Source of the DNA: Saposhnikovia divaricata
Taxonomy: Eukaryota > Streptophyta > Magnoliopsida > Apiales > Apiaceae
Direction: 5' to 3'
Length of the DNA stretch: 64,000 nucleotides
Assembly (NCBI GenBank): GCA_036435485.1
Contig: CM071597.1
Coordinates: 177,984,147 to 178,048,146, forward strand
Shown here: positions 31,601 through 43,717 of the stretch, piece after piece
Position numbering within the stretch: position 1 is the first letter of the stretch
How the letters are laid out: every line of letters begins with the position of its first letter
The notes under the pieces: generated by a model
The model's database searches: none
What the model was told of the DNA's origin: nothing
Seen by the model: the letters and a program-made list of their open reading frames with translations, nothing else
Program-made: the position numbers and the translations under genes

Positions 31601-32755
31601 ACAGAAATTATTGCTGATTTATTTAACGAAAGGGATCAACAGTGTATCTTCAACACCAAAATTAACTCGAGACTCACAGAAGATCAGATATACTGGAAAG
31701 AAGAGGTTTCTGGAGACTATTCGGTTCGTAGTGCCTATAGACTTTTGCAAGTTCAGAAAGAAAGGTGGACAGTGAATGATAATGGCAGTTTATGGAGGAA
31801 GATTTGGCAGGTGAAAGCTCCACCCAAGGTATTAAATCTTATTTGGCGAGCCTTATCTTTTTGTTTACCTACTATGGTCATGTTGGCACAGAAATATGTC
31901 CCAGTGTTGACAGTTTGTCCAGTGTGCAATGTTGAGGAAGAAACGATCCTTCATGCTCTGGTAACGTGTCCGTTTGCAAATCAGTGTTGGCAAAGGGTTA
32001 TACCGGATGTACAGCAGGAATTTGGTAAAGGTTTTGAAGGTTGGCTCGAGAAAGTTATGACTAGTATAAACAAGGACAGAAGAGCAGGTGTGTTTACGGT
32101 GTGCTGGGCAATTTGGAAGTCGAGGAATGAGAAGCACTGGAATAAGAAGCAAGTTTCGTTAAATGGTTTGTTAGCACCGGCAAAGATTTACCTTAATCAA
32201 TGGCAGGAAGCCCAAGGGAGTTCAACTGAGGCTCTTATTCAACTTGATAATACGAGTGATGGAGCTAATTCTTGGGTAGCACCACAGATGGTAACAATAA
32301 AGGTAAATGTCGACGCTGCAATATTTAAGGATCCTTCAGCTTTTGGGGTTGGATTGATAGCTAGAGATTCGAGAGGAGAGTTGATATATGCTCGTTCGGC
32401 TTACTATAGTGATGATGCTAGTCCAGAATTAGCAGAAATTATGGCTATAAAGGAAGCTCTTAGCTGGATTATGGAGCAAGAAGGAGAAGAGTTTCAGCTA
32501 GAATCAGATTGCCTTGTAGCAGTTCAGGCAATAAGAAGCAATGTGGCTATGAATTCACCGTTTGGAATTGTAGTCGAGGACTGCAGGAAGCTGATTAGGA
32601 ATTCAAACAAAGTTAATTTGTCATTTGTAAGACGGTCTGCAAACATGGCTGCTCACTTCTTAGCTAAGGAGTCATGTTCATATCCAGATCGAGTGATTAG
32701 TAGGAGTGATGTTCCTATTGATCTTCATAATGTATTGATGAATGATTTAGCTTAA
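28684..32755 (+). pseudogene. LINE ORF2 (EN-RT-zf-RNase H), single frameshift
   Basis: Begins at ATG 28684 (MTTLSWNCQGIGPPW), in the endonuclease domain. A seven-A run at about 28800-28806 shifts the frame; from 28787 the second frame runs 1,322 codons without a stop. Endonuclease motifs GDMNNV and SDHSPIF, RT motifs GPDGMTPAF, LRPISLCN, DLSKAYDR, GIRQGDPLSP and LFADDS (active site, about residue 646 of the long frame) are all present. So are a zf-RVT cluster (CPVCNVEEET) and a C-terminal RNase H (NVDAA, ELAEIMAIKEAL, ESDCL, HFLAKES). The protein would nick target DNA and prime reverse transcription. One indel inactivates it, so the loss is recent, or it may be an assembly error in a homopolymer. 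Confidence 0.92.
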
Positions 32756-32806
32756 TAAAAATCATTTTTCCGTCAAAAAAAAAAAAAAAAGATGTAATTA
32801 TTGTGG

Positions 32807-33308
32807 ATAGTAGTTGCCATCAATTTTGTTTTAGACTTTAATTTTATTTTATTTTTTCGGTTTTTAGTTCACATTTTATTTAGTGTCATCTGCGATGATT
32901 TTAATATGTGATACATGCTTGGTTATGTTACGGTTTTATAATTTTAATTTCATAATAAATATTTTAACATGATATGATTAGTTTATATGAATTCAGGAGT
33001 ACAATATTTATATTGTAATTAATTCTGTCAACATGTTATTCAAATGGGTATTTTATGTTACTGGCTTGTATACTTTTCGGGGGAAGGAAAAAAAAAATTA
33101 AAAGATCGGTGAGTTGTTTTTTGTTTTGTTTTTTTTAAGTGTTTCCTTCTGTCTTTAACGTAATGCATGTGTATGTGTAATGTTTTGAGAGTAATAAAGT
33201 GCATGTTGACTTTTGTTCTTATTCATGCTGTATACTTTTATGGCTTAATTGGTCTCATTATTTTATTTTATGGAAAATTAAGTGTTAGTTAATTTCTTGA
33301 TTTCAGAA
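32807..33308 (+). other. Copia leader, part 2
   Basis: Continuation of the leader after the LINE: T-rich, no ORF, ending TTAATTTCTTGATTTCAG directly before the gag ATG, which looks like an intron 3' splice site. Confidence 0.55.
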
Positions 33309-34628
33309 ATGTCGGGAGTTGACGGAGCTAGTTTGTCTGGTGATAGGCATGTAACTGCTGAGGCAGTGCCTAATACGACGACCCTTGTGGTGCCAAATAC
33401 GGCTGTACCGATAACCGCTCAAGCGGAAAAACTGGAGAAATTCAGTGGGCTGAATTTCAAGAGGTGGCAACAAAAGATATTGTTCTACTTGACCACCTTG
33501 AACCTTGTGAGGTTCTTGACTGAGGATGCACCTAAGCTGAAAGAAGGTGAAACCGATGTTCAGCTTATTAGTGCGGTCCAAGCTTGGAACCACTTGGATT
33601 TCTTGTACAGAAATTATATAATGAACTGTTTGAGTGATTCACTGTACAATATGTATTGTGTGCTAAAAACATCCAAAGCTTTGTGGGACTCACTCGACAG
33701 AAAGTATAAAACCGAGGATGCGGGTACTAAGAAGTTTATAGTGTCCCGACTTCTTGAGTTTATGATGGTGGATTCCAAGAAGGTGGTTAGTCAAGTTCAA
33801 GACCTTCAAATGATCATGCATGACATGGAAGCTGAGGGAATGCCCATGAATGAAGCCTTCCAAGTAACCGTTATTATTGAAAAATTGCCCCCTCGTTGGA
33901 AGGACTTCAAGAATTATTTGAAGCATAAGCGAATGGAGATGACGGTGCAAGACCTTGTCTTGAGACTCCGAATTGAGGAGAATAATAAGAATCGGTCTGT
34001 CTCTTCCTCTAGTGCTAATGTTGTGGAGGTCAAGAAGACCTCCAAGTTCAAGAAGGGGAAACCAGATAAGAGGCTCAACTTGGGACCTAAGGGTGGAGTT
34101 TCTAAGAAGAAATTTCAAGGAAAGTGTTTCAACTGTGACATGATGGGTCACAAGTGAACTGAGTGCAGACTACCGAAGCGGAAGAAGCACGAGACCCACA
34201 TGGTGGATGATGTGGCTCAAGATATATCTGAAATCAGTCTCTCTGCTATGGTGTCCGAAGTGAACCTCATCGGCTCCAACCCGAAAGAATGGTGGATTGA
34301 TACTGGTGCTACAAAGCACATATGCTCTAGTAAGGAGTTGTTCCACACCTTCACACCAACTAAGACTGGAGAGAAGCTGTTTATGGGAAACTCTGCAACA
34401 TCTGAAGTCCTTGGGAAAGGCAAGGTTGTGCTGAAGATGACCTCTGCCAAAGAATTGACTCTCAATGATGTCCTCTATGTGCCGGAGATACGAAGGAACT
34501 TGGTTTCTGGCTCGTTGCTGAACAAGCATGGATTTCGCATAGTGATTGAATCTGATAAGGTTATTTTTGTCCAAGAAAGGAATGTTTATGGGAAAAGGTT
34601 ATGTAACCGAGGGGTTATTTATGCTTAA
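33309..34628 (+). pseudogene. Copia gag-protease, one in-frame stop
   Basis: The ATG at 33309 (MSGVDGASLSG) is preferred over the upstream GTG. Copia gag domain with LEKFSGLNFKRWQQKI near residue 45. The zinc knuckle CFNCDMMGHK is interrupted by a TGA at 34155 where the family has another residue; the frame then continues TECRLPKRKK into the protease (WWIDTGATKHIC, DTG triad). The frame stops at 34626 just before the GAG-pre-integrase region. Confidence 0.9.
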
Positions 34629-34639
34629 TGTAATGACTG

Positions 34640-37279
34640 TGAAGAGTATTAATAATAATAATAATTCTTCTGCTTACTTGCTTGAGACTAGGTCATGTTA
34701 ATTATGAAACAATGCGTAGATTAATTAACTTGAACCATATACCGACATTCCAAATTAGTTCGAAGCACAAATGTGAAATTTATGTAGAGGCAAAATTAAC
34801 AAGATCATCTTTTCAAACGATTGAAAGACATACAAAACCCTTGGATTTGATTCACAGTGATGTGTGTGATTTAAAATCAAATCAAACAAGGGATGGTTAT
34901 AAGTACTTTGTCACATTTGTGGATGATAGTACAAGATTTTGTTATGTTTATTTGCTTAAGAGCAAAGATGAAGCTATAGAGAAGTTTGAGCTCTATAAAA
35001 ATGAAGTTGAAACGCAACTTAAGGGAAAAATAAAAGTAATAAGAAGTGACCGAGGTGGTGAATATGTATCACCTTTTGGTGAATTCTGTGTGAAAAATGG
35101 AATTATTCATGAAGTCACTGCACCGTATTCGCCTCAATCAAATGGGATTGCTGAGCGTAAAAATAGGACCTTGAAAGAAATGTGCAATGTAATGTTGCTC
35201 AGTTCAGGGTTGCCAACAAATATGTGGGGAGATGCTATCATATCAGCAAATTATCTATTGAATAGGATACCCCGGAAAAATCAAGAGCTAACTCCCTATG
35301 AATTATGGAAAAGGAAGAAGTTACGTGTGTGGGGGTGCGTGGCAAAGGTTCTTGTACCAGAACCAAAGAGGGTGAAAATCGGTCCAAAAACCGTGGATTG
35401 TATTTTTATTGGGTATGTGCCTAACACTACGGCATATAGATTTCTTGTGCACGAGTCGAAAATCCCTGACATACACAAGAACACTATAATGGAAACGAGA
35501 AATGCTTCATTTTTTGAACATATATTTCCTCAAAAATCCAAAGAAAGTTCAAGTTCATCGAAACGGACACGTGAAACTAATTCTGAAAATGAATATAGTG
35601 GTGACGAGGAACAAGAAAGTATGGATGAACTTGAAACAGAGGATGCACCTCGTCGAAGCAAAAGAACTAGAGTCTTATTCAAAAATGAACCATTACTTAC
35701 TCAAAAATGAACCACGGTCTTATTCAGAAGCTGTGCATTGTCCGGATGGTCCTTTTTGGAAAGAGGCTATCAAGAGTGAGGTTGATTCTATTATGCAGAA
35801 TCATACTTGGGAATTGGTGGATCTTCCTCCGGGATGTAAACCACTAGGATCTAGATGGATTTTCACTAAGAAAATGAAAGCAGATGGATCCATAGATAAG
35901 TACAAGGCCCGACTTGTGATTCAAGGTTTTTGCCAAAGGAAAGGCATTGATTATTTTGACACGTATTCTCTGGTAACGAGAATGGCATCTATAAGGATGA
36001 TAATTGCTATTACAGCATTGCGAAATCTTGAAGTGCATCAGATGGATGTAAAAACTGCCTTTCTAAATGGAGATTTACATGAATAAATCTATATTAAGCA
36101 ACCTGAGGGTTTTGTGGTTCCTGGATTGGAACACAAAGTGTGTAAATTAGTGAAGTCAATATATGGCTTAAAACAAGCGCCACGAGATTGGCATAAAAAA
36201 TTTAATAGTGTTATATTGTCCAATGGATTTAAAATCAACGAATGTGACAAGTGTGTATATGTCAAAGATATAATAGAGGGTTACGTGATCCTGTGTCTTT
36301 ATGTTGATGATATGCTCATCGTTGGTAGTAATGACAAAATGGTGAAATCTACCAAAGACATATTACATTCAAGATTCCACATGAAAGATATGGGCTTACC
36401 TGATGTTATTCTAGGGATAAAGATCCTAAGAACGCCAAGTGGACTTATGCTAAATCAGTCACATTATGTTAATAAGATCCTTGAGAAATATAATAAAGAT
36501 GATTCTAGTGTATCAAGAACCCCTTTTGATACGACTTTACATCTATCGAAAAATAAAGGTGAGGGTGTTTCTCAAGGAGAGTATGCTAAAGTAATAGGAA
36601 GTCTGATGTACTTAATGAACTGTACACGACCAAACATTGCCTTTACTGTTAGTAAGCTAAGCCGATACACGAGTAATCCAGGGGTGGATCACTGGAAAGC
36701 GATAACTAGAGTGCTTAGGTACTTAAGGTATACACGTGATATGGATTGCATTACTCAAGATATCCTGCTGTCCTAGAAGGGTATAGTGATTCAAACTGGA
36801 TAAATGGTGTAAAAGGATCAAAGTCCACAAACGGATATGTATTTACGCTAGCAGGTGGAGCGATCGCGTGGAAATCTTCGAAACAAACGGTGGTAACCAA
36901 GTCTACCATGGAGGCTGAGTTTGTTGCTTTGGATAAAGCAGGTGAACAAGCTGAATGGTTACGCCAGTTTCTAGAGGATATTCCAAGATGGGAGATGCCA
37001 GTGCCACCACTTTGTGTACATTGTGATAGTACGACATCAATTGGTACAGCCGAGCGTGTACTATATAATGGAATGTCGAGACATATTCGTCGGCAACACA
37101 ATTCTGTTAAACAACTACTCTCAACTGGAGTTATCACTATTCATCATATTAGGTCAAAAGATAATACTGCGGATCCGCTAACCAAAGGGTTAACAAGAGA
37201 GTTAGTTGAGAAATCATTGAAAGGAATGGGACTAAAGCCCATTATAAAAGTCGATACAAAGGAAACCCAACCTTGTTGA
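34640..37279 (+). pseudogene. Copia integrase-RT-RNase H, degraded
   Basis: RLGHVNYETM opens the pre-integrase region in a shifted frame (34682). Integrase shows HSDVCDL, FVDDSTRF and SNGIAERKNR (D, D, E). A short deletion precedes RVWGCVAKV. A second shift joins the RT near 35700 (KTAFLNGDLHE), where GAA has become TAA at 36084; the frame continues with GLKQAPRDWH and LYVDDMLIVG. A third shift near 36760 leads to RNase H (EGYSDSNW, STMEAEF, CDSTT) ending at 37279. At least four lesions; not functional. Catalytic residues are still recognisable. Confidence 0.9.
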
Positions 37280-37824
37280 CTGGAGATCCCAAGATCTAGG
37301 TTTAATGGGACAACCTAACTGTAAAGACTTAGTGAGATCACTGTGGGGGTTTTACTCCCGGGTCCATTCCTATGATGATAAACAGTGATAAAATTCGGGT
37401 AAGGCTAAGCTATGCTTTTAATGATCCTTATGTGTCGATATGTCGAACGAATAATACTTTTGTATTGTTCAGGAGATCACCTATGTGAGTGAAGTGAGGT
37501 CGCTTCAAGAAGGAATTGTGGGGGCTAATTCTAAGAAAAACTCACAGAACCAGGCTAAAAGCTCAAGACCAAAATGGGCTTAACAGTGAGAACTGAACAA
37601 ATATAGGGAAAGACTCTAGTGGGGGATGTATCATCATTTCACTAAACAGAAGGGCAGTTCAAGGTCAACGTGACTACTGAAATTCTAGAAATGTAAATAT
37701 GTTCTTACAGGGGAAGGTTCAAGGGTGTACGCCTACCTATCCTATGCTGGTTTCTACACCGTGCACTCTATCTCCGTGTCAAAGAGTCATTTTGTAATGC
37801 CAATTTTTTATTTATGTGGGGGAT
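37280..37824 (+). other. Copia 3' untranslated region
   Basis: About 545 bases between the RNase H stop and the 3' LTR, ending in the weak polypurine tract TGTGGGGGAT. No ORF. Confidence 0.7.
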
Positions 37825-38323
37825 TGTTGGAGTATTTTATGAATAAAAAATTAGTACATTTTATTATTTGTTTTGTAACTCCATTTTTAATTTTGTAACT
37901 CATATATTTATTATATGTTGGGGGTTACAAAATTAATTATTTTGGGGGTTAAAAGGTTATTGGTTTTTGGGGGTTACATTCTTCTACTCCTATATAAGGA
38001 GACCTTGGCTTCATTATTTAGACACCAAAAAATTCCCAAATCTTTCATAGTTTTCCTTGCATACTCTTTAGAGCTTTAGGTTTATTTCTGTGTGATAGAG
38101 TGGTATTTGTTCGGTTCGTAGAAGGCGGGTTTTCTAATTGCTTGAAAATCACCTTTGTTCGTTGTATCTTGGGAGACGGAGGCCATTCATCCTTCAAGCA
38201 CTATACGGAAGGGGCTGATCTGTTTTAAGGAGAGCTTGGTTTTCACGTGACTCGAACATTTTTTTCGGTATTTTCTTGTTAATTTCTTGATTTCAGGTAC
38301 AATCTCTCACTATACTTCCTACA
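37825..38323 (+). repeat. Copia 3' LTR
   Basis: 499 bp, TATA box TATATAAG at 37991-37998, ends TATACTTCCTACA. Partner of the LTR at 25375. Confidence 0.92.
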
Positions 38324-38877
38324 TGCAATGCCATAGACCGTACTCCAAACACTGAAACATGTTTTCTATCCCATACCCACGAATTACGTCGCCACCAAAG
38401 ACTCCAGCAATATAAACCCACCATAGTACACTGTTGTCGAGTACTATTTGCAAACACCTGCTTAAGAACTTGAATCAACGTCACACTCTCATCCACTAGT
38501 ACAATCCACTGCAACCCCACACTACTCCATAACTCTCGTGCAAATGTACAGGTGAATAATGCATGCACTGCCGTCTCCGTATGTAGCTGACACCACCCAC
38601 ACAGTTGATTCATATCAACCCTTCTCTGAACTAACTCCCCAGCAGTAGGAAACACCCCTTTACAAGCCCTCCATACAAAATTAATAACCTTTCCAGGAAG
38701 TTTAAGACCCCATAACTGCTTCCAGAAACCTCCCTCACCTCTTATGCTTTCACCACGGATTCTTCTATAACAACTCCTGACCGAAAATTCACCATGCTCC
38801 TCTAATAACCAATACCAAGAATCAGGTCAACTACGCCCAGGTATAGGAACTCGCTGTATCAACAATTTATAGAAAAG
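38324..38877 (-). pseudogene. LINE ORF2 3' fragment (zf-RVT region)
   Basis: Minus-strand frame coding for the zinc-binding region after the RT: VFPTAGELVQRRVD, CGWCQLHTETAVHALF (CX2C...H), then the tryptophan-rich WWRRNSWVWD segment that precedes RNase H. Upstream parts in the same direction (to about 38877) include LWGLKLPGKVINFVW-like sequence. No RT or RNase H remains. The copia element inserted into this relic. Confidence 0.8.
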
Positions 38878-39330
38878 ATGATACGTTTTAGCTGAAAAAG
38901 ATAATCGGTTAATTATTAATATTATAATATTATTAGTTAGTTATATTAAATAGAATCGCCCGTAATATAATTGGAAAAAATTTAGTTAGAAAAAATAGGA
39001 AGGTAACGTGAAAATTAAAAAGGTGACATGATTTATGTGAAAAAAGGTAATTGATTAATTTACAGTAATTATAATTTAATTATATTATTTTTCAAAATAA
39101 AATTGCTCATAGTGTTTTAAGAAAATGAGAAATTAATGTTGCCCGTGATATTTCTAGAAAAAAAGAGAATTTAATTAGAAAAAATAGGAAAGATGATACG
39201 TTTTAGCTGAAAAGGTAATCGGTTAATTATAAGTATTATAATATTATTATTTTATTTTTATTAAATAGAAATGTCCGTGATATAATTAGAAAAAGAAAAG
39301 AAAAAAGGTAACGTGTTTTGGTTGTTAAAA
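38878..39330 (-). repeat. Helitron-like tandem units (inverse of 53.2 kb)
   Basis: An about 310-bp unit containing GATACGTTTTAGCTGAAAA and TAATCGGTTAATTA is present at 38878 and again at 39191. The reverse complement of the same pair is found at 53195-53660, leading to a Helitron-like 3' terminus. Here the terminus is missing, so this is a truncated minus-strand copy. Confidence 0.6.
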
Positions 39331-39518
39331 TAAATTTTTTCAATTAACTTTTTTTGTGAATTAAAATTTTGATTACATATTTTTATTGAAAAGAAGAAAA
39401 TTTCAAAAATAATAATTTTAACTAGGTGGTCAATGCACATAAAAATGTGTGAAGAAAAATCAAACGATTTATATAAAAAAGCAGAGGGAGTATTGTTTTA
39501 CTGTATGATAGGTAGGGG

Positions 39519-40041
39519 TGCCCGCATGTCGGGTTGGGCGGGTTACAAGTAATTTAGTAACCCAACCCAATTAGTTCGGGTTTATAAAATTCAAACCCAT
39601 CGTAAATTTTACTAAAGTCGGGTTGGGTTGGTTTGGCTTGATCGGGTTAAATATAAAGCAGAAATTAGTGCAACACATATTTGTATTTGTTGGTTAGTGA
39701 TAAAACAACTCGATGTCCAAGAATTAAAGTCATGTACAACTTAATCTAGTATGCAATTATACAATTGATCACCACATGTGCAAATTACAATACACTACAA
39801 TCTACAAAACTAAATTACGTTACACATAAGTAGAACATCATTGTATTAAATATCTTTAATTCATAATTTTAGTGTGGAACATGTAATAATATATCAAAAG
39901 AATCTTAACTTTAAGTCAAGTAGTAAATTAATAGTATGGCTCATTAGTGCATAATATATGTCGGGTTGGATTGGGTTAAAATTATCAAAACCCTAACCCA
40001 ACCCATTTAATTCGGTTTTTTTAATATTTAACCCATTCAAT
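39519..40041. mobile_element. GGGTTGGG/AACCCAACCC foldback-like element, one end
   Basis: Starts near GGGGTGCCCGCATGTCGGG with repeated GGGTTGGGCGGG units and contains the inverse AACCCAACCCATTTAATTCGG at both ends of an AT-rich core. The matching right terminus is not found. Similar in style to the element at 26189 but a different family. Confidence 0.45.
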
Positions 40042-41909
40042 ATTCGGTAAGAAGTAGAGAGGAGACATTAATTACTTGTAATCTAGCATTGATTATGAGT
40101 AACTAACTTCATTTATTTGGCTCAAGGAAGCATCTCTTGTACTAAACCCACTTCATTTTAAGTAAGATCTATTTCACTCTATCTTGAATACTTGAGTTGT
40201 ATTGTTTATGATTTTGCTTGGAGATTTGTAAGTTTCTTCAATTTGCTCCTCTTGTAATTTCAATTGCTAATTGTTTGTGCTAATCCGTAATTGTTAGTGC
40301 ATTCATTATAGTAGCACAAGGTTTAGTTCACCTAAATCCTCAAGATTCAAGTGCAAATACCTAGGTTGAGCTTCTCATCCTTGGGTTTGTCCTAACCTCT
40401 CTTTGTTTAGTTCCTTGACTTGGTTAAATTGATAGTGCTTCATTATTGGTTGCTAGTGTCAAGAGAGCTAATTTATGTGCTTCACTAAATTAGTGTTTTT
40501 AGAAGAGAAATAAGTAATTGTGTGCTTCACCAATTATCTTGGTTAGGTAGAGTTTGATATATTTTGCTTGTTTGTTGGGTTGGAGTGCTTGATTTGCCAT
40601 TATCCTTGGGTCAAATATCTCTTATCTTGCTAATTTACTCATTGTATTGTTGTGTTGGTAAATTGGATGATTGTCATTAACTTAGTTGTATTTCTATAGC
40701 AACTTATTTATCGTATGCAAGGTGTTTGATAAAACACCTCAACAAACTCAAAACCCCCCTTTTGTCCATACTTCTAGATTGTAAGAGATAATCTACTTGA
40801 AATCAATATTGATAGTCCTTCCCTTTGAACGAACTTACGAAAAAAAAAAGCAATAAGTAAAGGGGTATGTTAAAAAAAATAAAAAAAGAGAAAAATAATA
40901 ATAGATCTTTGTACTTTATTTTGATTCAATTTTCTTAATGTTTTAAAAATATGATTTCTGATAAATATGTTAGGAACTCCGTCTAAATGGTTTCCACGGA
41001 TTCCTGACGATTGGAGAGACGGGGCGAACGGGTAATGCTGGTGCCATCAATTTTTGAGATGTAGTATTGTGTAGTTCTGGTCTGTCCAGTTCGACACCTT
41101 TATAGGCCAATGTGTTGCCTTTTGGGAACCCAAGCTATCCTAATGAAAGGAAATGATGGCCAGAGGGACTTTCTGTCCGGTATGGGGACTTTATGGGCTG
41201 ATCACCCGTATTGTTTGTTATGAAATAAAAACCTCCAATTAGTTTTCTTAAAGTGATGATTACTTTTTATTTACCATGAAATGAAATTGGTTTACCGATT
41301 GAAATGTCAATTACTTTACACAGTTTTGAAATATCTATTGTTATCCTGTTTATCAGATGATATCCTATCTTTACTAAATACCAGTATTGCTTTTACTGCT
41401 TCAAGCATATTTATGTCATATCTTGAATTACTGTCATCTTCTGCGATACCCTGTTGTATTCTATTCAGTTGAGATCTTTAGTTACTTGCTGAGCGTTGGC
41501 TCATTATTATTTTGTCTCACCCTTTTGACAGTAATCTAAGAATCATGGTTCGTACAATCCAAACCGCAAGGAAGCGCACCTACTGTGGCCCTGAGTTGGT
41601 CCGTTTTGAGATAGCTCCCGAGGTAGATGCAATAACAGCTCAGTGAGGAGATCTTCAGTTAGTTGTGAGAATTAGTAGTGGAACTTTTGAGAACTTTGGT
41701 TTGTAATAATAATATATTTTGAATTCAGGTTTGTAATAATAATTAGTTAGACGATGGCTTGCTTGTTTCATACCATTACCTGTGAAAGATCTTGGATAGT
41801 AGTGTTGGGGCTAGTCAACATGTTATATTTATATTATATTTTAGGTTGTTTGCATCTAGATTTATGTCAGTGACTCTCCGATCTAGGCCCCTGATCGGGA
41901 GGGCATCAC
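40042..41909 (+). mobile_element. Gypsy-like LTR/flanking region
   Basis: Non-coding. The last part ends ATCGGGAGGGCATCACA directly before a PBS-like sequence, as in Tekay/Del-type gypsy LTRs. TGTTAGGAACTCCGTC near 40968 could be the LTR start, giving about 940 bp. The first 900 bases (40042-40967) are of unknown nature. A 34-codon frame at 41545 has no recognised match. Confidence 0.4.
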
Positions 41910-41926
41910 AGGTTGGTATCAAAGCT
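41910..41926 (+). other. Primer binding site (tRNA-Met-like)
   Basis: TTGGTATCAAAGCTACG directly after the LTR-like end: a one-base variant of the usual TGGTATCAGAGC, as seen in many gypsy chromoviruses. Confidence 0.6.
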
Positions 41927-42123
41927 ACGGGTTTTGGTCACTGAAACAAGCCAGGAATTTAAGATCATTAATAAAAGAAGTAGATACAATTAGGATTTAA
42001 GAGTGATAGATGTAGGGAGTGATTATAGGTTTAGGTTTTCCCTTCGCGATAGATTATTAGGACTAGCATAACTTAACTCGTTTATATTCTGCGTGTATAT
42101 ATATATATTATTACTACAGGACA

Positions 42124-42255
42124 TGGATCTCGCCGATGATGCACCACCCCTACCTTCCGATTCTAGTAGTTCATCCGAGAAGTTCGATCCTTCGGAGGCG
42201 ATGTCTGATGCCGATTCTGAGGTTGAGTCTGATGTGCCAGTTTCTGAGTCTTGAT
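42124..42255 (+). pseudogene. Gypsy gag N-terminal fragment
   Basis: 43 residues, MDLADDAPPLPSDSSSSSEK, acidic and serine-rich, ending at TGA. This matches the start of Tekay/Del-type gag in style and in position after the PBS. The remainder of the element is gone, so the piece is LTR-PBS-leader only. Confidence 0.5.
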
Positions 42256-42363
42256 TGATAATTATAGTTATCCTGCTACACTTTTTACATAAGTTGCTAA
42301 TTTCTAATTATTTGATCTATTATTAGAAGAGAGAAGTAAGCAGATTATATTGGGCTACTTCTG

Positions 42364-42576
42364 ATGGCATCAGCTGGTTATGACCCTCGTGTGGCACCTA
42401 AGGTGCATGAAATGCTTGACGACGATGATTATTCAGATTCAAAATATAGTGCTTTATTCTTAACTCATCCATCTGGTAAAAAGAGATCTGAGGCGCTGTC
42501 AAAGCCAAAAGTGATGAAAGAAGCAATGACCAGATTTTCGAAAGCCTCTGAGAGACAACCATGTATAAATTATTAA
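42364..42576 (+). CDS. Unrecognised 70-residue ORF
   Basis: Hydrophilic, rich in Ser, Lys and Asp (LDDDDYSDSK), starting at an ATG. I do not recognise it. It could be the last exon of a host gene fragment, because codon use is balanced compared with the AT-rich surroundings, but no acceptor is convincing. Confidence 0.25.
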   Translation: MASAGYDPRVAPKVHEMLDDDDYSDSKYSALFLTHPSGKKRSEALSKPKVMKEAMTRFSKASERQPCINY

Positions 42577-43717
42577 TTTTCATCGTTGAGAAATAAAAAC
42601 AATTTCTTTTCCATTTAGTAGGTTATCACTTGAAACTAAATTTGTATTCTCAATTATAATTTTAAAGATAAAAAGAGATGTAAATTCATTCTGATATATA
42701 GCTTAAATAGTTAATTCAATATTTATGCTTCTCTCGCATTGCAAGTTTTTATATAAATTTTGTCCATTACATATAACACATGTACTTAGAATTATATATA
42801 ATGAACTTTACTGTCTACTATTGACCATGAGACCAATTAATTAAGTACACTTAGCTTTTCTACTTAAATTTAATATTTGTATTCTATCTTGAATTCTTAA
42901 AATTTGATTTGGACGATTTTGCAGCCTACATGAAATTAGCAAAATAATCTTAAATTTAGTGATGTATTAACAATTATTTTTCAATTAAACTACGAAGGAA
43001 CAAAAGAGAGAATGAATTGATGATTTTTTACGTTAAAAATTTTGTTCAATTTATGAAATTTGCTTTTATTTCGTTTTGATTATCAAAATTTCCTTCTCAT
43101 TATTTGAAAATAATTCTACTAACAACCAAATATAGTTTTATTAATAAGTGTAAGAGTGATTTTGACATCGTTTTTACCTAATTTTTATATGTCGAGATAG
43201 AGCCCATTCAGGTAACGAAGCAGTCATTTCACGCATGTTTATATTTCTTTTTTCTCATTGTATCTATTCTGTGAATAAGAAATATGTTTACAAAATGACT
43301 TTAAAGAAATATTTTATTTATTGGTTATAAGAAAAAAAATGACTTAAAGAACATATAAATTATTTTTAAATTTACAGTCCTCCCCAACACACATAATGCA
43401 TGCATCCATAGTTAACAAGTCTTCTGTATCGCGCATGTTGTGTGTCTGTCTGATATGGTTCACCAACCAATGAGCCTCAATTTTCACAACTACCCTTCTC
43501 AATCTTCTTTGTCTCTATAGGTGCACAAGGCATAGGTTTCTAAAATAAATTTTACCTATGTTTCAGTATATGCTAAAAATCTTGATCCAATTATACAACT
43601 CATTGAATTTCATAGATATATTATTTGAAATTTTTAAGAAATTTGTATATGTATTCATGTATTGCACGGATTATTATCCTGCCAATAAAACTGTTGGTAG
43701 TACGTATTAAAAACAAA
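42577..43717. other. AT-rich DNA with Helitron-like remnant
   Basis: 42890-43200 resembles, in inverse orientation, the piece at 51780-52020 (shared TTTCGTTTTGATTATCAAAA, TTTGATTTGGACGATTTT). No gene seen. Confidence 0.45.

Larger units (their letters stand above)
27218..32806 (+). mobile_element. L1-type LINE nested in the copia leader
   Basis: 5,557 bp (27234-32790) bounded by a perfect 16-bp duplication GATGTAATTATTGTGG (27218-27233, 32791-32806) and ending in about 17 A residues. Full-length with ORF1 and ORF2. Each ORF carries a single disabling lesion by eye: a TGA at codon 12 of ORF1 and a one-base frameshift early in ORF2. It is much better preserved than the minus-strand LINE at 3-8.6 kb and of a different subfamily. 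Confidence 0.95.
25375..38323 (+). mobile_element. Copia element with nested LINE and foldback element
   Basis: 12,949 bp, flanked by a perfect TGCAA duplication (25370-25374, 38324-38328). The LTRs are 498 and 499 bp, TGTTGG...CCTACA; by eye about 21 substitutions and 3 indels separate them, so it is far older than the Sirevirus. The body reads gag, protease, integrase, RT, RNase H, with stops and shifts. A 5.56-kb LINE and a 572-bp foldback element lie in the leader. No canonical tRNA-Met PBS follows the 5' LTR. Confidence 0.93.
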
